This document shows positions 21,055-32,354 of a DNA stretch of 64,000 nucleotides, piece after piece (position 1 is the first letter of the stretch; the number at the start of each line of letters is the position of its first letter). Position numbers and translations under genes: made by a program. The notes under the pieces are model-generated. The model did not search any database. It was not told the DNA's origin and saw nothing but the letters and a program-made list of their open reading frames with translations. Where the stretch lies: the NCBI GenBank assembly GCA_003586115.2, contig QVOM02000029.1, positions 27,263,556 through 27,327,555 on the forward strand. Reading direction: 5' to 3'. Source of the DNA: Salvator merianae (taxonomy: Eukaryota; Chordata; Lepidosauria; Squamata; Teiidae).

Positions 21055-22240
21055 GCCTTACCCTCTTTTTGACTTATATGCAGTCTGTTGACCCTTGACT
21101 TGGGATTGCTGAGTCTTAACATCAGCAGCTTCTAAGTCATTTCTTGGCCAACTTATTAAAACACCTGAGTATCTGACAACAGGCAGTGTATATGTATTGA
21201 CGGCCTGGATCTTGTTCTTTCCATTTTGCTGAGACTTCAAGGTCTTCTTAACCTCTGAAGGTATTTGTTGCAGTTTTCCTTCCTTCTTCATCATAGTGTC
21301 CATGTGACTGTGGAATTCCCAGATACTTGTCACTGTCTTGTATATCTGTTCCATGGCCTTCAGGTAGTTTGGTTCCTTCAGGTTTTTTTTTTTATCCACC
21401 CTCTTTTCACAATCATTCATTCAGACCAAATGAAATCCCAGTATCTTCCCTGTAGACTTTTGTGAGGTGGATCAGTGAGTTGATGTCTCACTCATTCTTG
21501 GCATATAGCTCGATATTATCCATATACAGCAGGTGGCTGATGATGACTCCACTCTTGAACCTGTACCTTTATCTACTCTGCATGGGGATCTGGCTGAGGG
21601 ATTTAGGCCTAGGCAGAACAATAATAAGCTTCACCAAGTTATATGTCTCTCTTTATGGCCACCAGTGTGATTGTCTTAGAGTTGGCTTCCAGTGTCGTCC
21701 TTCACTCATCAGCTGAGTTCTTGATGGAGGTTCTTAGGGTCTGATTAACCTTATATAGTGCCAGGCATTTGAAGGTCCATGAATGTGGCATTAAGACATA
21801 GGCCTTCTTGTAGTCAAATCAAACTCAGGTTGGTCTTTCTGCCCTTTTTGTCCAGTGTGCCTGCTCTATTAGCAGTTGGTGCTTTGGGCTTCTGCTGTTG
21901 TTCCCAATCCCCTTTTGAGCTCATGTATTGTCATACATGTCTATTCAGCTTGGTGGCAATGATATCTGATAAGAGTTTCCACATTGTGCAGAGGCAGGCT
22001 ATTAGGTGGTAACTGGATGATTCCAGTTAGCCTGGGAGCCAGCTGATAGTAACAGATTCATTTGTGCTGCTAGACCTTCATGCAGTTTTAGTTTCTTTAA
22101 CCAGCATGTGGGGATCATGTTTGGGTCTGGTTCTGTCCAGTTCTTCATATGCCTGACTCATTGTTGAATATCTGCTTCTGTGATAGTAAATGGTTCCTGC
22201 TCTGGGAGATTGACATGGTCCGTTTTCAGGCCTATTAGCC
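21055..22240 (-). mobile_element. R4-type LINE remnant (reverse transcriptase)
   Basis: Read on the minus strand, conceptual fragments appear in the correct order. First comes DYKKAY and a segment ending LTLVAIKR, then SGVIISHLLYMDN, in which the catalytic box is YMDN instead of YMDD (21515-21526). ELYAKNE and DINSLIHLTKVYREDTGISF follow, and then NGKNKIQAVNTYTLPVVRYS near 21.15-21.24 kb. This order and wording match the R4/Dong-like LINE class of fish and lizards as I remember it. Several stops and frameshifts make it a pseudogene. The target-site endonuclease domain is not visible. Confidence 0.7.
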
Positions 22241-22929
22241 ACTAAGATAACAGGCCTAGGAATTGAGGTTATGATATGATTCATAATTAAGTACTCAAAT
22301 CCAGTGCACTTAGGGGGGAAAAAAACCCATAAAGAACACTAAAGACACAACTATTCAGCAAGCAGCTTCCTTCTTTCAGTCAAGAAAGTTCCTCCTTTGG
22401 CTATCTACTTTGTGCTAGCCAGTCCCTGCAAAAATCTGTAGATGAGGGAGATTGCCAAGCAGGTACTATTTGCAATTGATGGGCTAGAAGCTGTGCTGGC
22501 TGACCCGCCAATCTTGCAGCCATTCTAAGATCTGAACAAACACTGGGATCTCAGAATTCAGCCTTTGTATTTTGTATCTGAGTTTTGCTTTTACTTAGCT
22601 ATCTCATACAAGAAATAGTCAACTCGGTAATACATTTCTGCCTGACAGTCTTTTTTTTTTAAGTCAATTTCAAAGATTTTCTTTTTAAAAGGGAAGCAAA
22701 TCTCTTTAGCATTTATTATTCAGGCATTAATTATTCCAAGGTGAATAAAAAGAGAAGCATAAAATACTTTTTACTTTGTTTTAAATGAGAAGCTCCTCTG
22801 CAAAGTACACAGGGCAGTTTTCATGACTACACAATATTCTCTGAAATGTGCATTTATTAACAAGATGTAGCCTTTAAACATCTTCATCCTTTTTTCTAAA
22901 TTGTGACCCTTTTTTGTAATAGAGAATTT
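22241..22929. other. Unassigned AT-rich stretch
   Basis: The first 100 bases may still be LINE sequence. From about 22560 the DNA is AT-rich and repeat-poor, with no recognised gene. Confidence 0.45.
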
Positions 22930-23144
22930 GGCTGTGTACAGACATAACGAAAGGCGTGACTTAGAGGCGTCTCATAGAGACTGTGTGTGGCCCTCGGGTT
23001 CCCAAGTCTTCTCTAATCCATCTTTTCTAGCATAAAACGCTCATGAGAATGGGGAGGGGCAGACTGGTGTGTGAACAATCCCTCCTCGAAGGTGTCTCTG
23101 AGCCGCCTCAGAGATCCTTTTTTTTGTTGTGTCTGATCACAGTC
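22930..23144 (+). mobile_element. F3 MITE, copy 2
   Basis: The ends GGCTGTGTACAGACATAACG and TGTGTCTGATCACAGTC are inverted, and TTT flanks both sides. The core CATCTTTTCTAGCATAAAAC and GGGGCAGACTGGTGTGTGAA is shared with the copies at 50678 and 54254. It is 215 bp and non-coding. Confidence 0.85.
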
Positions 23145-23235
23145 TTTCATATGGTTGTACTATATAATTTCCAAGGTTTCATTTATGTGTTCTGGAGGAA
23201 ACTGTAACATGCCTGGAAATCCTTAGATACAAGAG

Positions 23236-23415
23236 TGTATCCTGTAGCTCAGTGGTAGAGCAAACTGCCTGGAATGTGGAGGGTTACTGGTTCAGTCCCC
23301 AGGTTCTACCCAAAAGTAGGCAATAGCAAACCATTTCTGTATCTCTGCCAAGAAAACTGCATGGAAGTGCCCATGCAGCCAACCACAACTTGATGGTACT
23401 CAACAAGAAGAAGGG
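23236..23415 (+). mobile_element. tRNA-derived SINE, copy 2
   Basis: It has an A-box region (TAGCTCAGTGGTAGAGC), a B-box-like GGTTCAGTCCCCAGG, then the body ACCATTTCTGTATCTCTGCC, AAGAAAACTGCATGGAAGTG and CCAACCACAACTTGATGG, ending in CAACAAGAAGAAG. The downstream part resembles the RTE/BovB-related SINE tails of vertebrates, so mobilisation by BovB in this genome is plausible but inferred. It is a pseudogene-like repeat, not a tRNA gene. Confidence 0.8.
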
Positions 23416-24082
23416 ATAATTTATTAGAAAACAGGAATAATAAAAAAGATGAAGATGGTATTTGATGATGACGACTGGGAAAAAGTAATTAGAACTGTAT
23501 TTTCAGTATTGTATTTCTGTTGAGATGTTGTTGCTGCTACACTGGCATAATGCTCTCGGCAACCTTTTTACAACAGTTCCAGCACAGAAGCTCCTAGCAA
23601 CAGTATGCAGCCTTCGGGAGATTTCCTAATACTGCGTGCCTGTCTGTGTTTATCTTACTTCCGCTCATTACCTCTCATTATTTCTAGCTTATCCCCATGA
23701 ATTGCCTTCAACATTTCCTCTCAGTTCCACTTGTTGACAAAGCAGCGACTCTTCAAGGTGCTACGTCACTTTCCACAAAATGTTTCATCCTTGGCCATAA
23801 ATCCAGGCTGCCTGCACCCAATTAATTTTGACTCTAGGCTGAGTCTGCTTCCTCAAGAAGGCATCGGCCTGGGTGCGGCCTTCAAAGCCAGGCCCAACCT
23901 TTGAAGGCTTGCTAAAGTATCCAGTCTGCTCCAGCATTAGTAGAGAGGATGCGGCTATATGATTGGGCCTGTCTGTGTTCCCTCTTTCTTTCCACTGTGG
24001 AAAGCTTGATAGTGCTGGTACCTTAGATCTGCCAGCAGTGTAGTGTTGCTGATTCACATATTAGGCACAGGCAACTGTCTAT
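23416..24082. other. Unassigned stretch
   Basis: No gene or repeat is recognised. The 90-codon minus-strand frame has no known domain. Confidence 0.5.
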
Positions 24083-24373
24083 CATAGTCTTACCATATGG
24101 AAAATAGAATTCAGACATAGTGATGTTATTCTGGATCAGTATAGCAAGGGGTCTAGTAGATGCATGGATGAAGTAGGCTTAGTCTGCAGAAGCTCATGCT
24201 ACCGACCTCTTTTTCTTTGTTAGTCTCTAAGGTGCTACCAGACCCCCTTGCCTAATGGAAAATAATACAATATTCGGTGCCTTCAGTAGCAGGCAATACT
24301 TGTTGAAATTTCCTATTCTGTGCAACTATTAAAGACACAGGAGTCCTATCATCTTTTCCATATGGTTACCCTG
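24083..24373. mobile_element. hAT-like non-autonomous element
   Basis: The right end, read in reverse, is CAGGGTAACCATATGGAAAA; the left end is its degraded partner (CATAGTCTTACCATATGGAA). A CAGGG start is typical of hAT elements. Inside are GTTAGTCTCTAAGGTGCTAC and TTAAAGACACAGGAGTCCTA, blocks common in amniote hAT-derived repeats. No clear 8-bp duplication remains. Confidence 0.6.
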
Positions 24374-24865
24374 CTCTATTGTGGCCTGGACTGCAGTCGT
24401 GGGCATGATTCAGCTGATCAGACCACCTTTTATATGAATGAAATAACTAGCACCAGGGCCACCAAGGAGCTTTCATAATGGACACACCTCCAAAACTTCA
24501 AGGGGCTGCTGCATAGAACCATTCCTTTCCCAATTTCCGTCCCAGTGCCAGGCCAGAGATGGTTCTCATAAACTGAGTAGGTAGAGTGTCAGAACCAACA
24601 AGCAGATAGTGGGCTGGGGGCTTGTTGACTCAAAAATAGCAGACTTATTTTAGGGGCTGACCCTGGAATCAGACCTCAGAAGTTCAATCCCCAAGTAGAT
24701 AGTCTAGAAATAGTATTTATACCAATACTGAAGTGAGAATGGCTAACATACAGTCCAGTGATCAAATTGCATCCACACCTTGGTGACATAGGATGTACCA
24801 AGACAATGATGCTTCCTCTCATGTTCAGATCATGTGATCAAATGACCTATGCTTTGTCCCTCAGT
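24374..24865. other. Unassigned stretch
   Basis: Nothing recognisable was seen here. Confidence 0.5.
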
Positions 24866-25236
24866 GGGTCTATTCGCACTTGATGGTAGCAAGCATCTAG
24901 CATGTTTGCTATCCAAGTGCATCTGCACCGCAAGATAGTCAAAGTGACCAATTGGGGTTTTGTGTGGCCCGATCACGTAGGCACAATGGCGCTGACACAA
25001 TCGGCCCATCAAGCCTGTACACTGCATGTGCCTGCCAGTCACCATGGCAGCAACTAGATCGTTGCTGGCCGCTGCCATGGCGAGGATCAGGCACAGCTAC
25101 CAGCGTTTGCAGTGCGAACACCAGTGCCTGGCTTCAGGCTCCATTTTCGGCGGCACAGTGCAGACAGTGTCCATGCTGGGTGGTTAAGTACTATGCTAGC
25201 ACAGACTGTGCTAGCATGGTAAGTGTGAAAACAGCC
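24866..25236 (+). mobile_element. F6 TIR element, copy 2 (complete)
   Basis: The left end is GGGTCTATTCGCACTTGATG and the right end GGTAAGTGTGAAAACAGCC. The inside holds ACTAGATCGTTGCTGGCCGC and TGCCATGGCGAGGATCAGGC, shared with the copies at 14894 and 55687. Frames on both strands (108, 82 and 60 codons) are side effects of its GC-rich composition. It is 371 bp. Confidence 0.75.
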
Positions 25237-25671
25237 AACATCTTTGGAGTTGACAGCTCAACTTCAGACCAGAGCTGAATGCTCTGAATACGAAACATCT
25301 TCCATTGCACGGGAAAAGACCTTGGAAGTAAACCTTTGCTAGCACAGCACTTGCATAAAGCAGGCAAACTGGTTGCCCTTGCCACCAGGTGTCTACACTG
25401 TGGTGGCAAGAGTGACAGGGTAGCAGGCAACCTCAGAGCAGATAAGTGTGCTCTGAGGAAGGACACTTTGGAGGGCACGTCAGGGCTCTCTAGCAGCCTT
25501 TTCAGCATGCTCTACAGCAGCAGACACCTCTGACACTTGACCATCCCACCTCTGGGGCTTTCTCAGAGCACCCACCACTCTAGGTGTGGATGCAATCTGA
25601 AGTAACTTACTGCTGGGAAATTGGCATGAAGGCTGGAGATCACAGGAGGATTCTCTAGGCAGGGCAAGACA
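25237..25671. other. Unassigned stretch
   Basis: Frames of 105 codons (minus) and 65 codons (plus) overlap here and are not recognised. No repeat is identified. Confidence 0.5.
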
Positions 25672-26217
25672 TTTAACATAATCCACAACAGAACAAAAGA
25701 AGCACAGGATCTAGAAGCAGGACAACCATGCAGATTTCTGAGTGTCAGCTGAAGACTTTGATAGTGAAGCAGAGACAGTGAAGTTCCCAAGTGGCTTATA
25801 CACCTGTACAATTACTCATTAGCCCCACATGGAGCCATAGACCAGGAAATGAACCCCTGGTATAGTGCCTCACTCCTTTCCCACATCCAAACACAAGTTG
25901 CCAGTCAACTGAATCAGTGGACTCTCGAGAAAACAGGTAAATTAAAGGTATAAGCATCATTTAACTGGCGCCTGCTGCAAGAAATGTGTTTCTAAGCTCA
26001 GAATGTTTTCCCCAAACCTGCAGGAATGGGAATGCAGTTTGAGAAACCATTTGCATACTCTTGGAAGAGAATGGCATAGGAGTATACTGCTGCATAAATT
26101 TAACAGCCTGCAAACCCATTACATCTTCATCCAATGGATAGCTAATTCAATTATTTCTCCCCATCTTGCTCGCCAAAACAAAAATGTTTTTCAAAAGGGT
26201 GTTTTAGACAAATCCTT

Positions 26218-26684
26218 GGCTGCAGTCACACTCTAACCAAATAGTCCCTCTCAGGACTAGAACAGCCTTCTCACAACTACCATGCCCACACTGCCCCCCA
26301 CCAAGCCTTCATGGACCCCTTTCACCTGGTAAAAGGTAAGCTTCACTGGGGAAGTGGCACAGCAGTGGCAGGGGATGGGGGGGGAGGCCCTCCCTGCTGC
26401 CACACTGAAGCTTAACTTTTACCAAGCAAGGAAAGCCATAGAGGCTCAACCTGGCAGCAGCTGCACAGATGGGGTCCTCTCTGCTTCTGGAGTCAAACTT
26501 CTTTCCCTGCAGCCCTTCACCTGGGTCCATTTCTTGCAGCAGAAATGGACTCAGTGCTGGGATAATCCACATACTGGATAGACACAATCAGGGGGAAAAA
26601 TCCACAGAAAAAATGGAAGTGATCTAACCGCTCCAGACACAGGGCAGCCTCCATTCAAATAAAAAGAAAGGTGCGACCACAGCC
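26218..26684 (+). mobile_element. F8 TIR element, copy 2
   Basis: The ends GGCTGCAGTCACACTCTAAC and GGTGCGACCACAGCC are inverted repeats, and CTT flanks both sides (26215-26217 and 26685-26687). The right half matches the copy at 5036-5658. It is 467 bp and non-coding; the 92- and 75-codon frames on opposite strands are shadows. Confidence 0.8.
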
Positions 26685-27012
26685 CTTATTTCAAATCTAT
26701 TCAGCAAACTCTTGCAATCCCAAACCGTGAAGCGATTTCCCCTGTCCCGTGCCCAAGTTTTCAAGTAAAGCATTTGTCATAATGAGTATCATCCAAATTA
26801 TCACTTGGGATAAATATTACACCATGAAGCCTAATTTGCTGTACTTCTTTTCCCTGGAATCACCAAAGATATCAGATGAAAAAATAATCACTCAATTCCA
26901 GTCCGGATTCTTTCGCATTTGGGATTTTCAAAGGGATAAAGAGAATCATTTAAAGATACACTCACCAATTGGTGTTTCATTTAAAAGGATTTTATACACT
27001 TTCTAATCCAAA

Positions 27013-27027
27013 CACGCCCTCTTGTGG
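27013..27027 (+). promoter_or_regulatory. CTCF-like motif
   Basis: ACGCCCTCTTGTGGAAG resembles the CTCF core GCGCCCTCTNGTGG, with one mismatch in the core. It is repeated in the right copy of the duplication (28837-28851). A motif match alone is weak evidence; binding is not shown. Confidence 0.3.
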
Positions 27028-27117
27028 AAGTCTGCAGGAAATCATGCATTTCGCTATTGTTTTAAAAGTCGCTGATGGACTAAGCACCATGAAGCAGCCA
27101 AAACACTTGAAAGACTT

Positions 27118-27215
27118 ACAATGTAATCCTAAATATGTGTACTCAAGAATAAGAAGTAAACATTTAGTGGTGATTATTCCCAGAAGAGTGAAGTTAGGAT
27201 TGCACTGTGAGAAAT
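27118..27215. mobile_element. Short MITE with TGCAATCCTAA-type ends
   Basis: TTACAATGTAATCCTAAATA on the left is mirrored on the right by TTAGGATTGCACTGTGAG. The sequence between has no coding content. The related start GGCTGCAATCCTAAGCACAC occurs at 55373. Such ends are common in lizard short DNA transposons, as far as I recall. Confidence 0.5.
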
Positions 27216-27329
27216 TTAACATAAATCTTACATAAAGCAAAGCTGGTCAACAAAAGTTATTAATCTACTTTCAAAAATGGCAATTTCGTCCAATTTGAAG
27301 TCTGTATACATATAATGCTTAGAATATCT

Positions 27330-27389
27330 TTATTTATTTATTTATTTATTTGCATTTTTATCCCAACTTATACCTGAAGGTTTCAGGGC
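27330..27389 (-). mobile_element. L2 3' tail, cut at the N
   Basis: (TTTA)n followed by TGCATTTTTATCCCAACTTA and the GAAGGTTTCAGGGC stretch is the 3' end of the L2 LINE that is complete to the right of 29150. Here it stops at the N. Confidence 0.8.
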
Positions 27390-27390
27390 N
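27390..27390. other. Single ambiguous base (assembly join)
   Basis: One N sits exactly where the left duplicate ends. The 105 bases after it (27391-27495) are not part of the duplication. Confidence 0.95.
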
Positions 27391-27495
27391 TTCTTTTTTG
27401 ATAGAAGAGAAGTTGATACCGTGTGCTTCTCTTTGTCCTCTTTCAAAAAAGCACCCTCCTTCTACTTCAACCAAGCAGGAACTGGTTAACATAAT

Positions 27496-29213
27496 TTTAA
27501 CATAATCCACAACAGAACAAAAGAAGCACAGGATCTAGAAGCAGGACAACCATGCAGATTTCTGAGTGTCAGCTGAAGACTTTGATAGTGAAGCAGAGAC
27601 AGTGAAGTTCCCAAGTGGCTTATACACCTGTACAATTACTCATTAGCCCCACATGGAGCCATAGACCAGGAAATGAACCCCTGGTATAGTGCCTCACTCC
27701 TTTCCCACATCCAAACACAAGTTGCCAGTCAACTGAATCAGTGGACTCTCGAGAAAACAGGTAAATTAAAGGTATAAGCATCATTTAACTGGCGCCTGCT
27801 GCAAGAAATGTGTTTCTAAGCTCAGAATGTTTTCCCCAAACCTGCAGGAATGGGAATGCAGTTTGAGAAACCATTTGCATACTCTTGGAAGAGAATGGCA
27901 TAGGAGTATACTGCTGCATAAATTTAACAGCCTGCAAACCCATTACATCTTCATCCAATGGATAGCTAATTCAATTATTTCTCCCCATCTTGCTCGCCAA
28001 AACAAAAATGTTTTTCAAAAGGGTGTTTTAGACAAATCCTTGGCTGCAGTCACACTCTAACCAAATAGTCCCTCTCAGGACTAGAACAGCCTTCTCACAA
28101 CTACCATGCCCACACTGCCCCCCACCAAGCCTTCATGGACCCCTTTCACCTGGTAAAAGGTAAGCTTCACTGGGGAAGTGGCACAGCAGTGGCAGGGGAT
28201 GGGGGGGGAGGCCCTCCCTGCTGCCACACTGAAGCTTAACTTTTACCAAGCAAGGAAAGCCATAGAGGCTCAACCTGGCAGCAGCTGCACAGATGGGGTC
28301 CTCTCTGCTTCTGGAGTCAAACTTCTTTCCCTGCAACCCTTCACCTGGGTCCATTTCTTGCAGCAGAAATGGACTCAGTGCTGGGATAATCCACATACTG
28401 GATAGACACAATCAGGGGGAAAAATCCACAGAAAAAATGGAAGTGATCTAACCGCTCCAGACACAGGGCAGCCTCCATTCAAATAAAAAGAAAGGTGCGA
28501 CCACAGCCCTTATTTCAAATCTATTCAGCAAACTCTTGCAATCCCAAACCGTGAAGCGATTTCCCCTGTCCCGTGCCCAAGTTTTCAAGTAAAGCATTTG
28601 TCATAATGAGTATCATCCAAATTATCACTTGGGATAAATATTACACCATGAAGCCTAATTTGCTGTACTTCTTTTCCCTGGAATCACCAAAGATATCAGA
28701 TGAAAAAATAATCACTCAATTCCAGTCCGGATTCTTTCGCATTTGGGATTTTCAAAGGGATAAAGAGAATCATTTAAAGATACACTCACCAATTGGTGTT
28801 TCATTTAAAAGGATTTTATACACTTTCTAATCCAAACACGCCCTCTTGTGGAAGTCTGCAGGAAATCATGCATTTCGCTATTGTTTTAAAAGTCGCTGAT
28901 GGACTAAGCACCATGAAGCAGCCAAAACACTTGAAAGACTTACAATGTAATCCTAAATATGTGTACTCAAGAATAAGAAGTAAACATTTAGTGGTGATTA
29001 TTCCCAGAAGAGTGAAGTTAGGATTGCACTGTGAGAAATTTAACATAAATCTTACATAAAGCAAAGCTGGTCAACAAAAGTTATTAATCTACTTTCAAAA
29101 ATGGCAATTTCGTCCAATTTGAAGTCTGTATACATATAATGCTTAGAATATCTTTATTTATTTATTTATTTATTTGCATTTTTATCCCAACTTATACCTG
29201 AAGGTTTCAGGGC
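27496..29213 (+). repeat. Direct duplication, right copy
   Basis: This is the second copy of 25672-27389. It contains the F8 element again (28042-28508, with its CTT duplications) and the short MITE (28942-29039). Its right end flows without a break into the L2 body, which suggests this copy has the genuine right flank. Confidence 0.95.
28042..28508 (+). mobile_element. F8 TIR element (duplicate of copy 2)
   Basis: It is identical to 26218-26684 apart from the G to A difference near 28335. It arose by the segment duplication or assembly error, not by an independent insertion, since the flanks are the same. Confidence 0.85.
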
Positions 29214-30475
29214 AAGTTACAACAATAAAAAAACAGAAAGTAAAAGGCAAACAATAAAGCAGTAGCCTGAAAGTGGGGAGGGAAAGCTGTATCTTTAGTC
29301 AAAAGCAAGAGTAAATAGGTGCGTCTTCACTGCTCTTCTAAAGATGTAAAGTGAAGATGCCTGATGCACCTCAGGGGCAAGAGTGTTCCACAGCCTGGGA
29401 GCCACCATTGTAAAGGCCCAACCCAGATGCCCACCCCTCCAGCTATTGAAGGTGGTGGTACAACCAGGAAGACCTTATCTGCAGATCTTAAGGCATGGGC
29501 AGGTTAATATGGGAGAAGACGTTCCTTTAGATATTCGTGGCCCAAGCCATTTAGGACTTATAGGTCAAGGTTAACACTTTGAATTGGGCTCGGTAGCGAA
29601 TTGGCAGCCAGTGCAGCTCTTTTAAGCCCGGCATGATATGCATCCGACCAGCTGTTCCAGTCAGCACTCTTGCTGCTGCATTCTGCACCAGTTGCAGCTT
29701 CCGAACCATCTTCAAGGGCAGCCCCATGTAAAGCACGTTACAGTAATCCAATCTGGAAGTTACCAAAGCATGGATTACTGTGGCCAGATTATCTCTGTCC
29801 AGAAGGGGTCGTAATTGGCGAACCAGCCGTAGCTGGAGGTATGCATTCTTGGCCTCTGCCTCCACCTGAGTTTCAAGTGTAAGCATAGAGTCCAAGAGTA
29901 CACCCAGATTCTGCACCTGTCCTTTCCAGGGCAAAGCAACCCCATCGAGGGTCAGATGCCTTCCAACTTCATGGAGCCAAGACCCTGTGACACACAGCAC
30001 CTCCATCTTGTCTGAATTCAGCTTCAATTTATTGGCCTCATCCAGCCCATTACTGCCTCCAGGCACCTTTCCAGCTCTTCAACCGCCTGTCCTGATTCAG
30101 GTGGCACAGATATGTAGAGCTGGGTGTCATCCGCATATTGATGATACCTCACTCCAAATTTGATGACCTCCCCCAGCAGCTTCATATAAATATTGAAAAG
30201 CATGGGAGATAAGATCAACCCCTGAGGAACCCCACACCTGAGTTCCCAGGATGACGAGCAGGAGTCTCCCACAGCTACGCTCTGGAATTAGCTTTGGGGA
30301 TAGAAGTGGAACCACTGTAACACAGTGCCTCCAACCCCTAAACTCTGTAGTCTCTCCAGAAGGATATCATGATCAATAGTGTCAAAAGCTGCCGAGAGAT
30401 CCAGGAGAACCAATAGAGCCTCATTCCCTTTGTCTTTCTCCCGGAGAAAGTCATCAAGTATGCACAGTCACATGA
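29150..30475 (-). mobile_element. L2-type LINE, 3' half with reverse transcriptase
   Basis: On the minus strand the order is AAFDTID (30371-30392), then CGVPQGLILSPMLFNIYM, the catalytic YADD (30126-30137), the NKLKLNSDKMEVL region, and the C-terminal SRLDYCNVLYMGLP and LHWLPIRYRAQFKVL typical of L2/Jockey-type polymerases. The 3' untranslated part ends in (TTTA)n near 29150. The longest frames are 171 and 82 codons, broken by frameshifts, so it is a 5'-truncated dead copy. No endonuclease domain is present. Confidence 0.88.
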
Positions 30476-30479
30476 CCGT

Positions 30480-30750
30480 ATGTGCCCCTGACCATTGTTA
30501 ATTAGAATCCTAACAAAGGATTTAGAACTCAGTAAGATATCTGCAAAGAGTGTGGCTAGTTCTGTGTGCTGCTGCTTTCTGAAGTTGTGGAGGTCCTATT
30601 TTATCTATCATTCTGTTTTCATGGTACTTCTTGAGTTTCTCTGGTATTGCATTAATCACCACTAACTGCTGGAACTACTATTGCTTCTTTTCCCCAGAGG
30701 TGCTAGATTACAATTTCTAGATCTTGAGATTTTGTGATCTTCTCCAATTA
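30480..30750 (-). mobile_element. Second R4-type LINE fragment (C-terminal end)
   Basis: The minus strand reads approximately EKITKSQDLEIVI, a Trp-Gly-Lys segment, then VPAVSGD and LQKAAAHRTSHTL. This is the order seen at the C-terminus of R4-like LINE proteins (dependent pattern KYQDL, VVPVVIGALG, LQKTALLGTA from memory). Stops interrupt it. It abuts the 5' break of the L2 copy. Confidence 0.5.
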
Positions 30751-30767
30751 TTTCTCCTCAGTTCTAC

Positions 30768-31300
30768 CCCCTTTCCGCACTTGCCAGTAAATCAGACCAT
30801 GGTCCACTTCTGGACCTCTTTCATCCACACTTTAGAGTGCCCCCTTCTTAATATGTTCTGTCTGCACAGGAAGGAGCATGCACCAGGCTAGGTGTCCTGG
30901 TCTGGTCTACTGGTTGACCTCTTATACAAAGTAGTATACCGGGGGGGGGGGTATACCAGTGGTGGTATAATGGACCACAGAACTTGCAGGCTGCATGTCT
31001 CCATGGTCTGTACACTATACTGAACCCATTTTAGTGGTGCAACAAGGCTCACTGTTAAAATGCTCTGAAGACCAGGAATTTTTGTTTCTGGCCTTTGGAG
31101 CATTCTGGCCCTCCATGCCAGCTCCAAACCTGGTGCTAGTTTCAGAGCCAGCACAGGGGCTGGTGTGGAACAGGCCATTCCAATTAGACAGCCTCTTTTG
31201 GGCCAGGAGCAACCCATCTCAGCTTGGGATAGATTGCTTGTTCCAGACCAGAGTGTCTCACTCTGGTCTGGAATAAGCCAGGTAAGCACGAATCCAGCCC
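30768..31300 (+). mobile_element. F4 TIR element, copy 4
   Basis: The left end is CCCCTTTCCGCACTTGCC and the right end CCAGGTAAGCACGAATCC. Inside are TTCTGTCTGCACAGGAAGGA, the GGTCTACTGGTTGACCTC inverted motif and TTAGTGGTGCAACAAGGCTC in F4 order. A 9- to 10-base G run lies at about 30940. The 144-codon minus-strand frame is a shadow. Confidence 0.65.
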
Positions 31301-32075
31301 TACTGTCCCCTGGGATAGCCACATCTATTATGAATAAGGTTTTTTTTTCTTCTCAGCCACAGTAAATGTCAGTTATACTGTGATCCAGCTGTATAATTTG
31401 AATTTTTTTAGAATTTTAATTTCATGTTTTTTAAAGTCTTTTCTGAGCTTTTGTTTGCAGCATTTTTCCCCTTCTCATAAAATTATTGCTTGTCATGGTA
31501 TTGCGTAAATTCAATCTTTGTGATCTTACTGGCTGAAATAAAGTGATTACCCTTATCATTACCATGATCATTTCCTTTTATCTTTTCCTTTTTCCTTTTT
31601 TATGCAATCTGTACTTGCTGCTATATGTGACCTTTTTCATTTTTGCTTTCCTGCTATTTATTTGTAGGGACTGTTCTTTCCTTTCCTTTGATTCTTTTCA
31701 TATATTGACTGTGCAGTACTTTTTCTTTCTTTTCAGCTATTTTTTTTTTCATTTTTCTGTTGTTGTTTTTACCTCATTTTTCTGTTCTATAAAAATATTT
31801 GCTTTTTTAGCACTTAAGATCCATTACGTTAAGCAGGGCAAAGAAGAGACACTAACCACATAAATCTCTTTCCATTTCTTTGATTTCCTTTAATAACTCA
31901 CAGCTATTGACTTAATATGGTAGGTACATCTCATCAATGTCACTTCTAGAATATATGATATTCTGTCATAATCCTTTCTTTGTTTTCAACCCTGTGAATC
32001 TAATCCATCTTGAGCTTGGTGAACTGTTCTCCCACTGTACCAAGTACTAGAATGGACCAAGATAAGGGAGGAGTC
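31301..32075. other. T-rich low-complexity stretch
   Basis: 31543-31840 is strongly T-rich and contains a Phe/Leu/Ser-rich 106-codon frame that is a composition artefact. No gene is seen. Confidence 0.6.
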
Positions 32076-32078
32076 AAT

Positions 32079-32256
32079 GGCGCTTTCTCATTGGACCTTA
32101 TTCTTGATTATAACCTGGAATAGGGACCTGCCATCCACATGCTGGTGCAGACTCCAACAGGCCCAACCCAGGATCTGCCACAGTCTGCACTAGCATGTGG
32201 ATAGCAGGTCCCTATTCTGGGATATAATTGGAATAAGCTCCAGTGCAGAAAGGGTC
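32079..32256. mobile_element. F9 MITE, copy 1
   Basis: The ends GGCGCTTTCTCATTGG and CCAGTGCAGAAAGGGTC are inverted, with AAT on both sides (32076-32078 and 32257-32259). The interior is nearly palindromic, with GGGACCTGCCATCCACATGC opposite GCATGTGGATAGCAGGTCCC. It is 178 bp. Confidence 0.8.
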
Positions 32257-32354
32257 AATGCCTTGTTTGTGGGATTCGTCAACCATAGCCTCCAACATTT
32301 GAGATTTGAAAATTGTGGTGGTGGTGGTGAATAAATAATACAAATTTATAAATA

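Larger units (their letters stand above)
25672..27389 (+). repeat. Direct duplication, left copy
   Basis: This 1718-bp block is repeated at an exact offset of 1824 bp (27496-29213). I noticed one mismatch, CTGCAGCCCTTC against CTGCAACCCTTC. The left copy ends directly at the single N at 27390, inside the tail of an L2 LINE that continues normally in the right copy. Confidence 0.95.

Noticed and set aside
23236..23320. Possible tRNA gene
   Set aside because: A- and B-box-like motifs are present, but the acceptor stem does not pair and a SINE body and tail follow.
31543..31863. 106-codon hydrophobic frame as a membrane protein
   Set aside because: The Phe/Leu/Ser composition follows from T-rich low-complexity DNA.
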